Assembly: GCF_006658505.1 (NCBI RefSeq)
Contig: NZ_VFUZ01000033.1
Coordinates: 1 to 56,791, forward strand
Direction: 5' to 3'
DNA: 56,791 nt
Origin: Mesorhizobium sp. B2-4-15
Lineage (GTDB): Bacteria; Pseudomonadota; Alphaproteobacteria; Rhizobiales; Rhizobiaceae
Each line of letters begins with the position of its first letter. The stretch's first letter is position 1. Position numbers and translations under genes: made by a program. Positions 17,946 to 26,948 of the stretch are shown here, piece after piece. Under the pieces are notes generated by a model, which saw only the letters and a program-made list of their open reading frames with translations, was not told the origin of the DNA and did not search any database.

Positions 17946-19434
17946 CCGTGCGTCCAATCTCACTGCCGATCCAGCGCGGGGAATATCCGCCACTGCGAAT
18001 CTGGACAGTCTTGATATCCGTGAATTCCTCGACCCCGAGCTTGCCGACTTCGCGGCCGATCCCGCTTTCGCCCACGCCCCCGAAGGGAAGCTCGGCAGGG
18101 CCGTCGAGATAGGTATTGATCCAGACCGTGCCGGCATTCAGAGACCGAACAGCCGTCATCGCGGCGGATACATTGCCAGTCCAGATGCCCGCCGAAAGGC
18201 CGTAGATTGAATCGTTCGCCAGGGAGATCGCCTCATCCAGCGTATCGAACTCGAGGATCGACACGATAGGCCCGAAAATTTCCTCCCGCGCGATCCGCAT
18301 ATGCGGTTTGACGCCGGCAAAGACCGTCGGATCGATGAAGCGACCTCCATTCTCTTCCCGGTATGTGCCGCCCAGCATCAGAGTGGCTCCTTCATCCTGG
18401 CCGATGGCGATGTACTGTATGATCTTCTCGTACTGCTCCTTGTTGATGATGGGACCGAGCAGAACGCCGTCCGCCTGCGTGTCGCCCACCTTCAGCTGCG
18501 CGGCATGATCGACGAATTTCCTCGTGAACGCGGCCGCGATCGAAGACTGAAGCAGAAGCCTGCTCCCTTGATTGCAAGATTGTCCAGCATTCAGAAATGC
18601 TCCATGCAGCGCGGCATCGAGCGCGCTGTCCAGATCAGCGTCCGCCATCACGATCTGTGCGTTCTTGCCGCCCAGTTCGAGCGACACCTTCTTCATGCCG
18701 TCCGCGCCTACGCGCATGGCATGCTTGCCGACCTTGGTGGAACCGGTGAAGGAAATCATGTCGATGCCGGGGTGACGCAGCAGCAGATCACCGCAAGTCG
18801 CACCCGATCCGGCGACGATATTGACAACGCCGTCCGGCAAGCCCGCCTGCTTCAGGATCTCGCCGAGCAGCAAGGTCGTCGCGCTGGTCAATTCGCTTGG
18901 CTTGACCACGGCGGCGCAACCGGCCGCCAGCGCGAAGGGAAGCTTCTGACTGATGATCAGAAACGGGAAATTCCAGGGTGTGATAATCGCGGCCACGCCC
19001 AGCGGCTCGCGTATGGTCGCGGCGAAGTAGGTGGCGCCGAGCTGACCAAAGCTGTCTCCGGTGAGGGAGCGGGCCTGTGTGGCCGCATAGTCCCAAAGCA
19101 TGGATGAGCGCTCTATTTCGAGACGGGCCTGCCTTGCGGGCTTGCCGCTCTCGGCCATTTCAAAGAAGGCAAGTTCTCCCGCGCGGCGGCGAATGGCGTC
19201 AGCCGCTCTTGCCAGAACGGCGGACCGCTCTGCCCCGGTAGCACCGGACCATTTGGTCCTGAAGGCGGTCTTCGCGGTCGCGACCGCAACGTTCACATCC
19301 GCTGCTGTTGAGTCGCGAAAGCGAGAAACCAGGGCACCGTTGCCCGGATTGCGGCGTTCTATCTGCCGCCCCAAGGCCTCGCGCCAAGCGCCGTCGATCC
19401 AATTTCTGAAATCTCTTGCAGTCGCCACTATCAT
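17938..19434 (-). CDS. NAD(P)-dependent aldehyde dehydrogenase
   Basis: This 498-residue ALDH superfamily member is of the betaine-aldehyde-dehydrogenase-like type. It has the general base Glu in SLELGGKNAQIV and the catalytic Cys in NAGQSCNQGSRLL. The cofactor-binding stretch is PWNFPFLIISQKL, followed by FTGSTKVGKHAM. It is the first gene of a leftward operon with the GMC dehydrogenase, suggesting alcohol to aldehyde to acid. Promoter and operator-like motifs for it lie in 19435-19935. Confidence 0.95.
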   Translation of the reverse strand: MIVATARDFRNWIDGAWREALGRQIERRNPGNGALVSRFRDSTAADVNVAVATAKTAFRTKWSGATGAERSAVLARAADAIRRRAGELAFFEMAESGKPARQARLEIERSSMLWDYAATQARSLTGDSFGQLGATYFAATIREPLGVAAIITPWNFPFLIISQKLPFALAAGCAAVVKPSELTSATTLLLGEILKQAGLPDGVVNIVAGSGATCGDLLLRHPGIDMISFTGSTKVGKHAMRVGADGMKKVSLELGGKNAQIVMADADLDSALDAALHGAFLNAGQSCNQGSRLLLQSSIAAAFTRKFVDHAAQLKVGDTQADGVLLGPIINKEQYEKIIQYIAIGQDEGATLMLGGTYREENGGRFIDPTVFAGVKPHMRIAREEIFGPIVSILEFDTLDEAISLANDSIYGLSAGIWTGNVSAAMTAVRSLNAGTVWINTYLDGPAELPFGGVGESGIGREVGKLGVEEFTDIKTVQIRSGGYSPRWIGSEIGRTDA

Positions 19435-19685
19435 GCCAATTTCCGGAACAATCCCAAATTCGGTGAAGTCTCAATATTCCAGGTTGCGGTTGCCGCGCGC
19501 CCCTCATGTCGATAAGCCACGCGACGTCGCGATCGAGCGCCAGCAACCGTTCCAAGCGACCCCAAGCCTCGGCACGCCGCGCACTCGCTTTTCAAGTCAA
19601 GGTCACGGTCGAAACACCCGCTCCGTCAATCCAGCCTTCCAAGCAACGCGAACCTTCGGCTGGTTGCTGTCGACCGTGGCGATAT

Positions 19686-19701
19686 TTTACATGTTTGTCA
19701 A
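19686..19701 (-). promoter_or_regulatory. conserved 16-mer TTGACARACATGTAAA in front of the ALDH operon
   Basis: The minus strand reads TTGACAAACATGTAAA, 15 of 16 bases identical to 10587-10602. It is 252 bp upstream of the ALDH start, inside the 500-bp gene-free region 19435-19935 that divides the leftward ALDH-GMC genes from hyuAB. A nearby minus-strand segment TTACAAACAC is similar to half of it. Confidence 0.5.
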
Positions 19702-19893
19702 TTGCAATTGTGTTTGTAACATAAAATGCCGTTTCGGTCTGACCATGTATGCGCCCGGATCGCGCCGGTCAATTGCGCGATTTTTTGTAAAATCTGTAAT
19801 TTTTGCAGCATCTTACCTGCCTAAAAGACCAATTCCAGCGTATGCGGTACCGCGGCTCGCCCTCATCGCCATACCGGATTGACAAGCCGATAT

Positions 19894-19904
19894 TAGTCAG
19901 ACAA
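19894..19904 (+). promoter_or_regulatory. putative GntR-type operator TAGTCAGACAA in front of hyuA
   Basis: TAGTCAGACAA fits T-N-G-T-N3-A-C-N-A and shares nine or more bases with the sites at 10759 and 10564. A -35-like TTGACA lies at 19879-19884, just as a TTGACA precedes the 10759 site (10743-10748), so the two regions have the same arrangement. It ends 31 bp before the hyuA ATG, a repressing position. Confidence 0.55.
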
Positions 19905-19935
19905 AGTGTCATTAATTCCATTTCCAGGGCAAACC

Positions 19936-22038
19936 ATGAACGAGCAAACGAACCGCGTGTCGGTCGACATCGGCGGCACTTTTACAGACGTCGTGCTGGA
20001 AATAGCTGGCGAACGTTCCTCGACAAAGGTCTTGACGACAAAACGGGAGCCCGAAGAGGCGGTGCTCGAAGGCGTGGAGAGCCTTCTCAGGGAGAAGTCG
20101 CTCTCGTTCGCCGACCTCGATCTCTTCCTGCATGGCACGACGCTGGCAACGAACGCCATCATCGAGCGACGCGGCGCGATGACCGCGCTGATCACCACCG
20201 ACGGCTTTCGCGACACGATCGAGATCGGCTCGGAAAGCCGTCATGACCAATACGACATCTTCATCAAGAAACCGCAACCGCTGGTCCGCAGAAGACATCG
20301 GTTCGTCTTTGAGGAGCGGGTCGCCGCCGACGGTTCGGTGCTGAAATCACTGCCAGAGGACAGAGTGGCCGAGCTGGGCAAAACCCTCAAGGCCGCGTGC
20401 ATCGAGAGTGTGGCCATCTCGTTCATCCATGCCTATGCAAACCCCGCGCATGAGATCAGGGTCCGGGAAATTCTATCCGACATCATTCCGGACATGTCCT
20501 TCTCGCTATCCTGCGAGGTGTGCCCGGAAGTCCGTGAATACGAACGTGCCTCGACCACGGTGGCGAATGCATATATTCGCCCGATCATGGCTGGCTACCT
20601 CGGTCGCCTGAAGACAGAACTTGCCCGACGCGGATTGCGGGCGCCATTGCTCCTCATGACTTCCGGCGGCGGCCTGACGACCGTCGAACAAGCCGCCGCC
20701 TTCCCGATCCGACTTGTCGAATCGGGTCCAGCCGGGGGAGCCATTCTCGCGTCCAAGATCGCGATGGATTGCGGCCTGAATGAAATCGTGTCCTTCGACA
20801 TGGGGGGCACCACCGCGAAGCTCTGCCTGATCGACAACGGTACTCCGTTGAAGTCGCGCAGCTTCGAGGTCGACCGAACCGAACGCTTCCTGAAAGGCAG
20901 CGGCCTGCCCGTGCGAATTCCCGTGATCGAGATGGTCGAGATCGGCGCCGGCGGCGGCTCCATCGCCCAGGTTGACAGCCTCGGCCGTTTGACGGTCGGC
21001 CCGGAAAGCGCGTCCTCGGAACCCGGCCCCGCCAGCTACAATCGCGGTGGAGACCGTCCGACCGTCACGGATGCGGATTTGGTTCTTGGCCGCATCGATC
21101 CGACGAACTTTGCCGGCGGCAAGGTCGGCCTGCGTCGCGACCTCGCAGAAAAGGCGCTTGACGAGCATGTCGGTGGCCGGCTCGCTCTCGCTTGCGTCGT
21201 TGCGGCCTCGGCGGTGGCGGCCATCGTGGAAGAGAATATGTCGAACGCCAGCCGTGTCCACGCCGCCGAACATGGCAAGGATCTTCGCAGGCGCGCCATG
21301 ATCGCCTTTGGTGGCGCCGCGCCCATGCATGCGGCGCAGCTTGCCCGCAAGCTTGGCCTCGGGAAGGTTATCGTGCCGATAGGCGCAGGCGTCGGCTCGG
21401 CCATAGGATTTCTTGAAGCGCCGCTCGCTTATGAGGTTGTCCGCAGCCGTCACAGCCGCCTTGCCGATGTCAACGACAGCGGCGTGCGTGATCTGATCTC
21501 GCGAATGCAGGCTGAAGCCGTATCGGTGGTCGAGCCGGCAGCGAACGGTCGTCCCATCCAGCTGCGGACTTCGGCATTTCTCCGTTATGTCGGTCAAGGC
21601 CACGAACTGGAAGTCGATTTTCCGCTCGACGCTTCGACCAACATCAATTCGGCGCGGTTGCGCCGACATTTCGAAGAGCGTTACAGCGCCGTCTTCGGCC
21701 GCTTCCTGCAAAGTCACGCCATAGAGATTCTGACCTGGGCAGTGACCGCGACTGCCCGGCAGTTATCGGCGGGGACCGTCAAGGCAGCGCCATCGGCCCG
21801 CGCAAAGCCGAAGCCCAGTGGCTGGACCGACTTTGTTGACTTCGACGGCACCTCGGTCAAGGCACCGGTTTATCTGCGATCCGACCTGGGGACAGGGCAT
21901 TCGATCCCTGGGCCCGCCATCATCACGGAGGCGGAGACCAACACGGTGGTTCCGGCACGATTTGAAGCGAGGGTCGACCGCTTGGGCCATCTCGAATTGA
22001 CCAACACCGCTGTCGGCATCGCGGCAGCCGCGGAGTAA
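19936..22038 (+). CDS. hyuA: hydantoinase/oxoprolinase family subunit A
   Basis: This 700-residue protein is the ATP-binding subunit of the HyuA/HyuB family, whose members open hydantoin or oxoproline rings or carboxylate ketones with ATP. The start at 19936 (MNEQTNRVSVDIGGTFTDVV) has AGGG six bases upstream; the frame runs to 19906 without support. It shows two actin-fold phosphate loops, VDIGGTFTDVV and FDMGGTTAKLCLI, and the usual HGTTLATNAIIERRGA. It overlaps hyuB by one base (TAATG). The substrate is unknown; N-methylhydantoinase is a common automatic label but is not proven by sequence. Confidence 0.93.
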   Translation: MNEQTNRVSVDIGGTFTDVVLEIAGERSSTKVLTTKREPEEAVLEGVESLLREKSLSFADLDLFLHGTTLATNAIIERRGAMTALITTDGFRDTIEIGSESRHDQYDIFIKKPQPLVRRRHRFVFEERVAADGSVLKSLPEDRVAELGKTLKAACIESVAISFIHAYANPAHEIRVREILSDIIPDMSFSLSCEVCPEVREYERASTTVANAYIRPIMAGYLGRLKTELARRGLRAPLLLMTSGGGLTTVEQAAAFPIRLVESGPAGGAILASKIAMDCGLNEIVSFDMGGTTAKLCLIDNGTPLKSRSFEVDRTERFLKGSGLPVRIPVIEMVEIGAGGGSIAQVDSLGRLTVGPESASSEPGPASYNRGGDRPTVTDADLVLGRIDPTNFAGGKVGLRRDLAEKALDEHVGGRLALACVVAASAVAAIVEENMSNASRVHAAEHGKDLRRRAMIAFGGAAPMHAAQLARKLGLGKVIVPIGAGVGSAIGFLEAPLAYEVVRSRHSRLADVNDSGVRDLISRMQAEAVSVVEPAANGRPIQLRTSAFLRYVGQGHELEVDFPLDASTNINSARLRRHFEERYSAVFGRFLQSHAIEILTWAVTATARQLSAGTVKAAPSARAKPKPSGWTDFVDFDGTSVKAPVYLRSDLGTGHSIPGPAIITEAETNTVVPARFEARVDRLGHLELTNTAVGIAAAAE

Positions 22039-23696
22039 TGAGGATGTCCATGATGCAGACCGTTCGGTCAATGCCAGCCATCGACGAAATTGAATTCCAG
22101 ATCATGTGGAACCGCTTGATCGCCGTCGTGGAGGAGCAGGCGCAGGTGCTGCGACGCACCGCGTTCAGTCCCATCGTGCGTGAATCCGGAGATCTTTCGG
22201 CTGGCTTCTTCCACCCTGACGGGCGCATGATCGCGCAGGCAGTGACCGGCACGCCGGGCCACGTCAATACAATGGCCGCGTCGGTTCGCCATTTCCTCGC
22301 ACGGTACCCAGCCACGTCGATGAAAGACGGCGATGTCTATATCACCAACGACCCATGGCTCGGTACAGGCCATCTTCACGACTTCGTCGCCGTTACCCCG
22401 GCCTTCCTGGGGGATGTGATGGTGGGACTTTTCGCGTCGACCTGCCATTTCATGGATGTGGGAGGAATAGGCTTCGGCCCCGATGGACGAGATGTTTTCG
22501 AAGAGGGTTTCTACGTTCCTCCGATGAAGATGATCGCCGAAGGCATGCTTGATGCGACATTGATGATCCTCGCCCGCAGCAATTCGCGCTATCCCGCCGA
22601 AATGGAAGGCGACCTCATGTCGCTCGCGGCCTGCAATGCAATCGGTGTCGACCGCTTGCGGGAAATGCTGCGCGAATTCGAACTCGGTGATCTCACCCTG
22701 CTTTGCGACCAGATCGTCGGCCGCTCCCGCGAAGCGGCCCTGGCGGCCATAGCCGGGCTGCCACAGGGTGTGACCAGGGGGGAGATGGTGATCGATGGCT
22801 ACGACAAGCCCGTCACATTGGTTGCCACAACGACGATCTCCAAGGACTTGATCAGCGTCGACTTCACCGGCACGTCCGGCCTCTCGGCGCGCGGCATCAA
22901 TGTTCCGCTAAGCTATGCCCAGGCCTATTCCACTTACGCGATTGCCTGCGCGCTGTTTCCTGGGGTTCCGAACAATTCCGGATCGCTGTCGGTGGTCGAG
23001 GTCACCGCCCCGCAGGACACGATCGTCAATGCGCAGCGGCCGGCTCCTGTTTCTTCACGGCATATTATCGGACAGATGCTCCCAGACGTCGTTTATGGCT
23101 GCCTGGCCCAAGTCGTCGCCGACAGGGTGCTGGCGGAAGGTGCATCCGCGCTGTGGAACCTTATCCTCGAGGATGCATATGATGCTTGTCTGACCCAAGG
23201 CATTGGACAAACCGCCCGGTTCTCGGCACTTTCCGTCCAGACCGGCGGCACCGGTGCCCGCTCAAACGAAGATGGCCTAAGCGCCACTGCTTTCCCAAGC
23301 GGCGTTTCGGGCGTGCCGATCGAGATTCTCGAAACCATGACGCCGCTTATCTTCTGGCGCAAGGAACTGCGGTCGGGAAGCGGGGGCCACGGCAGGTTCA
23401 GAGGTGGGCTCGGCCAGACGATCGAGATCGGACACCGCGACAACCATCCCTTCTACATCTATGCGGCGCTTGATCGTATCGAGCATCCGGCCCGGGGTCG
23501 ATTTGGTGGCCAGGACGGCATCGCCGGCTATGTCGGCCTGAAATCTGGAACCAGGCTGCGCGGCAAGGGCAAACAGCTGGTGCCGGCCGGCGACACGCTG
23601 GTCGTCCAGACGCCTGGCGGCGGCGGCTACGGACCTGTCGAAGAGCGCGAGCCCGGCAGAATCGAAACCGATCGCGACAACCAGCTTGACGGTTAA
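22038..23696 (+). CDS. hyuB: hydantoinase/oxoprolinase family subunit B
   Basis: This 552-residue HyuB-type subunit works with HyuA on a cyclic amide or a ketone. Typical stretches are IVRESGDLSAGFFHPDGRMIAQ, VYITNDPWLGTGHLHDF, and the C-terminal LRSGSGGHGRFRGGLGQTIE and QTPGGGGYGPVEER. The start is the ATG fused to the hyuA stop; three further methionines follow within 12 residues. Its C-terminus ends shortly before the convergent membrane-protein gene. It belongs to the transcription unit behind the operator at 19894. Confidence 0.93.
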   Translation: MRMSMMQTVRSMPAIDEIEFQIMWNRLIAVVEEQAQVLRRTAFSPIVRESGDLSAGFFHPDGRMIAQAVTGTPGHVNTMAASVRHFLARYPATSMKDGDVYITNDPWLGTGHLHDFVAVTPAFLGDVMVGLFASTCHFMDVGGIGFGPDGRDVFEEGFYVPPMKMIAEGMLDATLMILARSNSRYPAEMEGDLMSLAACNAIGVDRLREMLREFELGDLTLLCDQIVGRSREAALAAIAGLPQGVTRGEMVIDGYDKPVTLVATTTISKDLISVDFTGTSGLSARGINVPLSYAQAYSTYAIACALFPGVPNNSGSLSVVEVTAPQDTIVNAQRPAPVSSRHIIGQMLPDVVYGCLAQVVADRVLAEGASALWNLILEDAYDACLTQGIGQTARFSALSVQTGGTGARSNEDGLSATAFPSGVSGVPIEILETMTPLIFWRKELRSGSGGHGRFRGGLGQTIEIGHRDNHPFYIYAALDRIEHPARGRFGGQDGIAGYVGLKSGTRLRGKGKQLVPAGDTLVVQTPGGGGYGPVEEREPGRIETDRDNQLDG

Positions 23697-23783
23697 AGCC
23701 AGTCCGTTCGCTCACCCCGAGAACCCGGCCGGCGCACGGTCAATAGAAACCGACCTGGTGCGCCCGTCATGACGCGCTGCCGG

Positions 23784-24491
23784 CTATTGCCGCGACATCT
23801 CCTCGATTCTCTTCCTGTTGTACGGGTGATGCGCCCCGGTGCCGAAGTTCGACAGATAGGTATCATGCCGAAAGCCCGTCGCCTCAAGGACGACCGCCAA
23901 GCAGGGAAATAGCAGCGCAAGAACCGCCAAAGCTATCCCTATTTCCGGCATCCAGTATTGCGAAAGCCCCGTGGCGACGGCGCCCAGCGCGGAGGCTACC
24001 GTAAGCCAGCCAACGGTCTTGTGATACGCTTCGAACCAGCGCCGCCGGGCCGTCATGTCATAGTGATCGCCATGCTGGACCGGTTTTTCGGCAACGGATC
24101 GAGCGGCGTCGCGGACGCCGTGCGAGCCGCGCAACCAGGCGCTGACGATCTGAATCACCCCAAGGGATACGGTCGCCATGCCAAAAAGAGCATGGAGCGT
24201 GCCGCTCACTCCGCTGCTCGCGACAACAGCGATCAAACCACCGATCACGCTGACCAGGACGAGCACCGAAAGACCCACCCGATGTATCGTGAACCAGAAC
24301 AGCTTGCGCCCGAGTTTGGGACTGCCTTGTGCTATGCCGGTCAGCGATGGCGCGGGCTTGCCAAATCGCGTCAACAGGAGCGAGGCTGGAACCAGCACAA
24401 TCCAGATCGTGAACATCAGCCACGCGTGATAGTTCCAGTGCGCGGTCGTGCCGAATAGCGCTTCATACAGTGACCAGAGAAGCTTCGTCAT
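23784..24491 (-). CDS. cytochrome b561-like membrane protein
   Basis: This 235-residue integral membrane protein starts at the ATG at 24491; the frame is open to 24740 but the extra part has no membrane or family features. Paired histidines sit in or near hydrophobic helices as in cytochrome b561: NYHAWLMFTIWIVL, WFTIHRVGLSVLVL, GTLHALFGMATVSLGVIQ, and AYHKTVGWLTVASAL. Such proteins bind two b haems and carry electrons across the membrane. In this setting it might accept electrons from a flavoprotein dehydrogenase. The family call rests on the His and helix pattern only. Confidence 0.65.
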   Translation of the reverse strand: MTKLLWSLYEALFGTTAHWNYHAWLMFTIWIVLVPASLLLTRFGKPAPSLTGIAQGSPKLGRKLFWFTIHRVGLSVLVLVSVIGGLIAVVASSGVSGTLHALFGMATVSLGVIQIVSAWLRGSHGVRDAARSVAEKPVQHGDHYDMTARRRWFEAYHKTVGWLTVASALGAVATGLSQYWMPEIGIALAVLALLFPCLAVVLEATGFRHDTYLSNFGTGAHHPYNRKRIEEMSRQ

Positions 24492-24758
24492 GTTGGAGAT
24501 CCGCCGATTGGCCGCAATACAACTTGAAACCGAGATGCCATGTTCGCACCGGTCAGCACGCGCCCACCGGGGCACTGCAGCCACTTGCTTCCGGCTTCCG
24601 GCCGAGTGATCCAGCCGCTCCGGCCGCCCAGACAATGCTGTGCTAAACGCGGATTCACCGTGCAAGATCTCTAGCAATGCGTCCCGGTGGGCGGTTTGCT
24701 GCAGGGCTTTCGGGAATGGGAGGCTTCTCCTTGACCTCAAGCATCAAACAAAGTGACA

Positions 24759-24827
24759 GTGTCCGACTTTTTGGCCTAAATCAAGCTTGAAATCTGACAA
24801 TCTCCGTGCAATTTTACAAATATGTAA
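24759..24827. promoter_or_regulatory. GntR gene control region with operator-like sites
   Basis: Three motifs precede the GntR gene. The minus strand reads AAGTCGGACAC at 24759-24769 and TTGTCAGATTT at 24790-24800; the latter keeps the TTGTCAGA half of the 10759 site. TTACA-AATA-TGTAA at 24814-24827 is an inverted repeat just before the Shine-Dalgarno sequence, and TCAAGCTTGA (24781-24790) is a perfect palindrome. Together they suggest self-regulation. Otherwise 24492-24837 is gene-free. Confidence 0.45.
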
Positions 24828-24837
24828 TGAGGCCCAA

Positions 24838-25593
24838 ATGGCTTACGCCCAGAAAACGAAACTTTCAGAAAGGCTCTATGAAACGATGAGGCAACTCGTC
24901 GAAAGCGGGGAGTGGTCCGAGGGAACCCGCATCCCCACCGAGATGGAGCTTGCGGAACAGCATGGCGTCTCACGGCCGGTTGTGCGCGAGGCCCTCATAC
25001 GGTTGCGGAACGACGGCATCATCAAATCAAAACGTGGCTCGGGCAGCTATGTCTTGAATGGCTCCGAGGCTCCAACAAAGGGGTTTCGCCCGATCGAGAA
25101 CGTTGCCGACCTGATCCAAGCGTTCGAATTCCGCCTCACCATTGAATGCGACGCGGCGGCCGTCGCGGCGCTCAGGCGCGGCGACGAAGCCATGGAGGCA
25201 ATCGTCACCGCCCACAATGCCTTCGAGGAAGGCATAAGCGACGAGGCTTTTGGCGACCTCGACCTGAATTTTCACATCTCGGTCGCTCAGGCATCTCAAA
25301 ACTCCATGTATGCCAGCACGATGTCGATGCTCCACCGCCAGATTGTCTTCGGGATGCGTTTGACCGGTCAGTTCGCAACCGCCGCGTCACAGACACGGTT
25401 GGAGGTCGTGCGCCAGGAACACTCGTTGATCGTCGAGGCAATTGCCGTCCAGGATCCTCTGCTGGCCTATGCCGCGATGTTTGATCATTTGACGCTTTCC
25501 AGGCGTCGGTTACTGGGCTTCGACGCGGTTCTCGACTGGAAGCGGGCTGGACCTACCGTATTGATCAACAAGATGAGCGGATCCGATGGCTGA
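24838..25593 (+). CDS. GntR-family transcriptional regulator, FadR subfamily
   Basis: This 251-residue regulator has an N-terminal winged helix (about 5-75; VSRPVVREALIRLRNDG, then GSGSYV) and a C-terminal FCD effector domain (about 95-235; FEFRLTIECDAA, DLNFHISVAQAS, HSLIVEAI). FCD domains often bind sugar acids or carboxylates through a metal held by Asp and His residues. The start at 24838 is chosen because GAGG lies seven bases upstream; the frame continues to 24787. It lies centrally in block A and likely recognises TTGTCAGACAA-like sites at 10564, 10759, 19894 and its own promoter. Confidence 0.93.
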   Translation: MAYAQKTKLSERLYETMRQLVESGEWSEGTRIPTEMELAEQHGVSRPVVREALIRLRNDGIIKSKRGSGSYVLNGSEAPTKGFRPIENVADLIQAFEFRLTIECDAAAVAALRRGDEAMEAIVTAHNAFEEGISDEAFGDLDLNFHISVAQASQNSMYASTMSMLHRQIVFGMRLTGQFATAASQTRLEVVRQEHSLIVEAIAVQDPLLAYAAMFDHLTLSRRRLLGFDAVLDWKRAGPTVLINKMSGSDG

Positions 25594-25729
25594 GTTCTTG
25601 CCGCGACTCCCTTCCGTTGCGTCGAACCCTGGTCCAGCCGAGGGCGAGTCATAGAGCTGTGAGCAAGCAGAGCACGGGCCCATCTGTTCTCCAGTCTTTT
25701 TCCAATTGGCCGTCCCATAAGGTTTGTCG

Positions 25730-26833
25730 ATGTCATCACTAGCCCTCAACCAGATCAACAAGAACTACGGCCCGAACCTCGCGGTGCTGAAAGACATCAA
25801 CCTCCATATAGAATCAGGCGAATTTCTCGTCCTGTTGGGACCATCCGGCTGCGGCAAGTCTACGTTGCTGCACGCGATAGCCGGTCTTCACGGCGTGACC
25901 TCGGGCGAGATCAGGCTGGATGGAAAGGTAATCAATGATTTGCCTTGCCAGCACCGAGACATCGCGATGGTGTTTCAATCCTATGCGCTCTATCCGTCGA
26001 TGACGGTCAGCCAGAACATCGCTTTTCCGCTGCAGATGCGCAAGGTTTCGCGCGAGAAGCAGGTCGCGGGTGTGCAAGGCGTGGCCAAGCTTCTTCAAAT
26101 CGAACATCTGCTGGACCGGAAACCTTCCCAGCTTTCCGGAGGCCAGCGTCAGCGCGTCGCCATCGGCCGCGCTCTTGTCCGCGAACCCAGCATCTTTCTC
26201 TTCGACGAACCCCTTTCAAACCTCGACGCCCTTCTGCGGGTGGAGATGAGAACGGAACTCAAGAAACTCCACCAGCGGATGGGCAAGACGACCGTCTACG
26301 TGACCCATGACCAGATCGAAGCGATGACGCTGGCAACACGCATTGCGATCCTGGACAAAGGCACACTCCAGCAGGTCGGCACGCCCAACGAAGTCTACGA
26401 CAAGCCGGCCAATACTTTCGTTGCGACATTTATCGGCGCGCCGCGCATCAATCTGGTCGATGGCGCCGTGGTGAGGACGGCCAGTGGCTTGACCGCAAGA
26501 TTCGGCAACGCGGAAGACGTGATCCCTCTGCCGGCGGCACTGGTGCCTCATCTCATGCATGCCAACCCGGTCTGCACCTTTGGCATCCGACCGGAAAACT
26601 TCGCGGTTGGCGGCGCTGGAGGTGTTGGGGACAATGATATCGATATCGACGTCATCGTCGAACTCATCGAGCCCACCGGATCCGATGACGTCATCATCTT
26701 CAAATTCGGGGGGAACGAGATGACGGCGCGCCTGCGGGCCGGTTCCATAACAAGTCTGGGAAAGAACCGGCTGCGCCTGACCACGACGAAACTGATCGCT
26801 TTCATCAAGCAATCCGGAAACCGGATCGGCTGA
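25730..26833 (+). CDS. sugar ABC transporter ATPase (UgpC/MsmK type), probably serving system A
   Basis: This 367-residue ATPase has Walker A (GPSGCGKST), the Q-loop in VFQSYALYPSMTV, signature LSGGQRQR, Walker B (IFLFDEPLSNLDA), and switch His in VYVTHDQIEA, followed by a C-terminal OB-type regulatory domain as in MalK/UgpC. ATG 25730 is preferred to the TTG at 25724. No permease genes lie beside it. System A (7167-10372) has none of its own, so they probably pair despite 15 kb separation. System B has a separate ATPase. Confidence 0.96.
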   Translation: MSSLALNQINKNYGPNLAVLKDINLHIESGEFLVLLGPSGCGKSTLLHAIAGLHGVTSGEIRLDGKVINDLPCQHRDIAMVFQSYALYPSMTVSQNIAFPLQMRKVSREKQVAGVQGVAKLLQIEHLLDRKPSQLSGGQRQRVAIGRALVREPSIFLFDEPLSNLDALLRVEMRTELKKLHQRMGKTTVYVTHDQIEAMTLATRIAILDKGTLQQVGTPNEVYDKPANTFVATFIGAPRINLVDGAVVRTASGLTARFGNAEDVIPLPAALVPHLMHANPVCTFGIRPENFAVGGAGGVGDNDIDIDVIVELIEPTGSDDVIIFKFGGNEMTARLRAGSITSLGKNRLRLTTTKLIAFIKQSGNRIG

Positions 26834-26948
26834 ATTGAACCGGCATCCGCGTTTTCGATTTCGCGGACAATCCGGCTGACCGGTGGTCGCGGCTGCACCG
26901 GGCCAAGCCGAATCCACCATCGCAATGACACTGAGCAGGAAGCAACCG

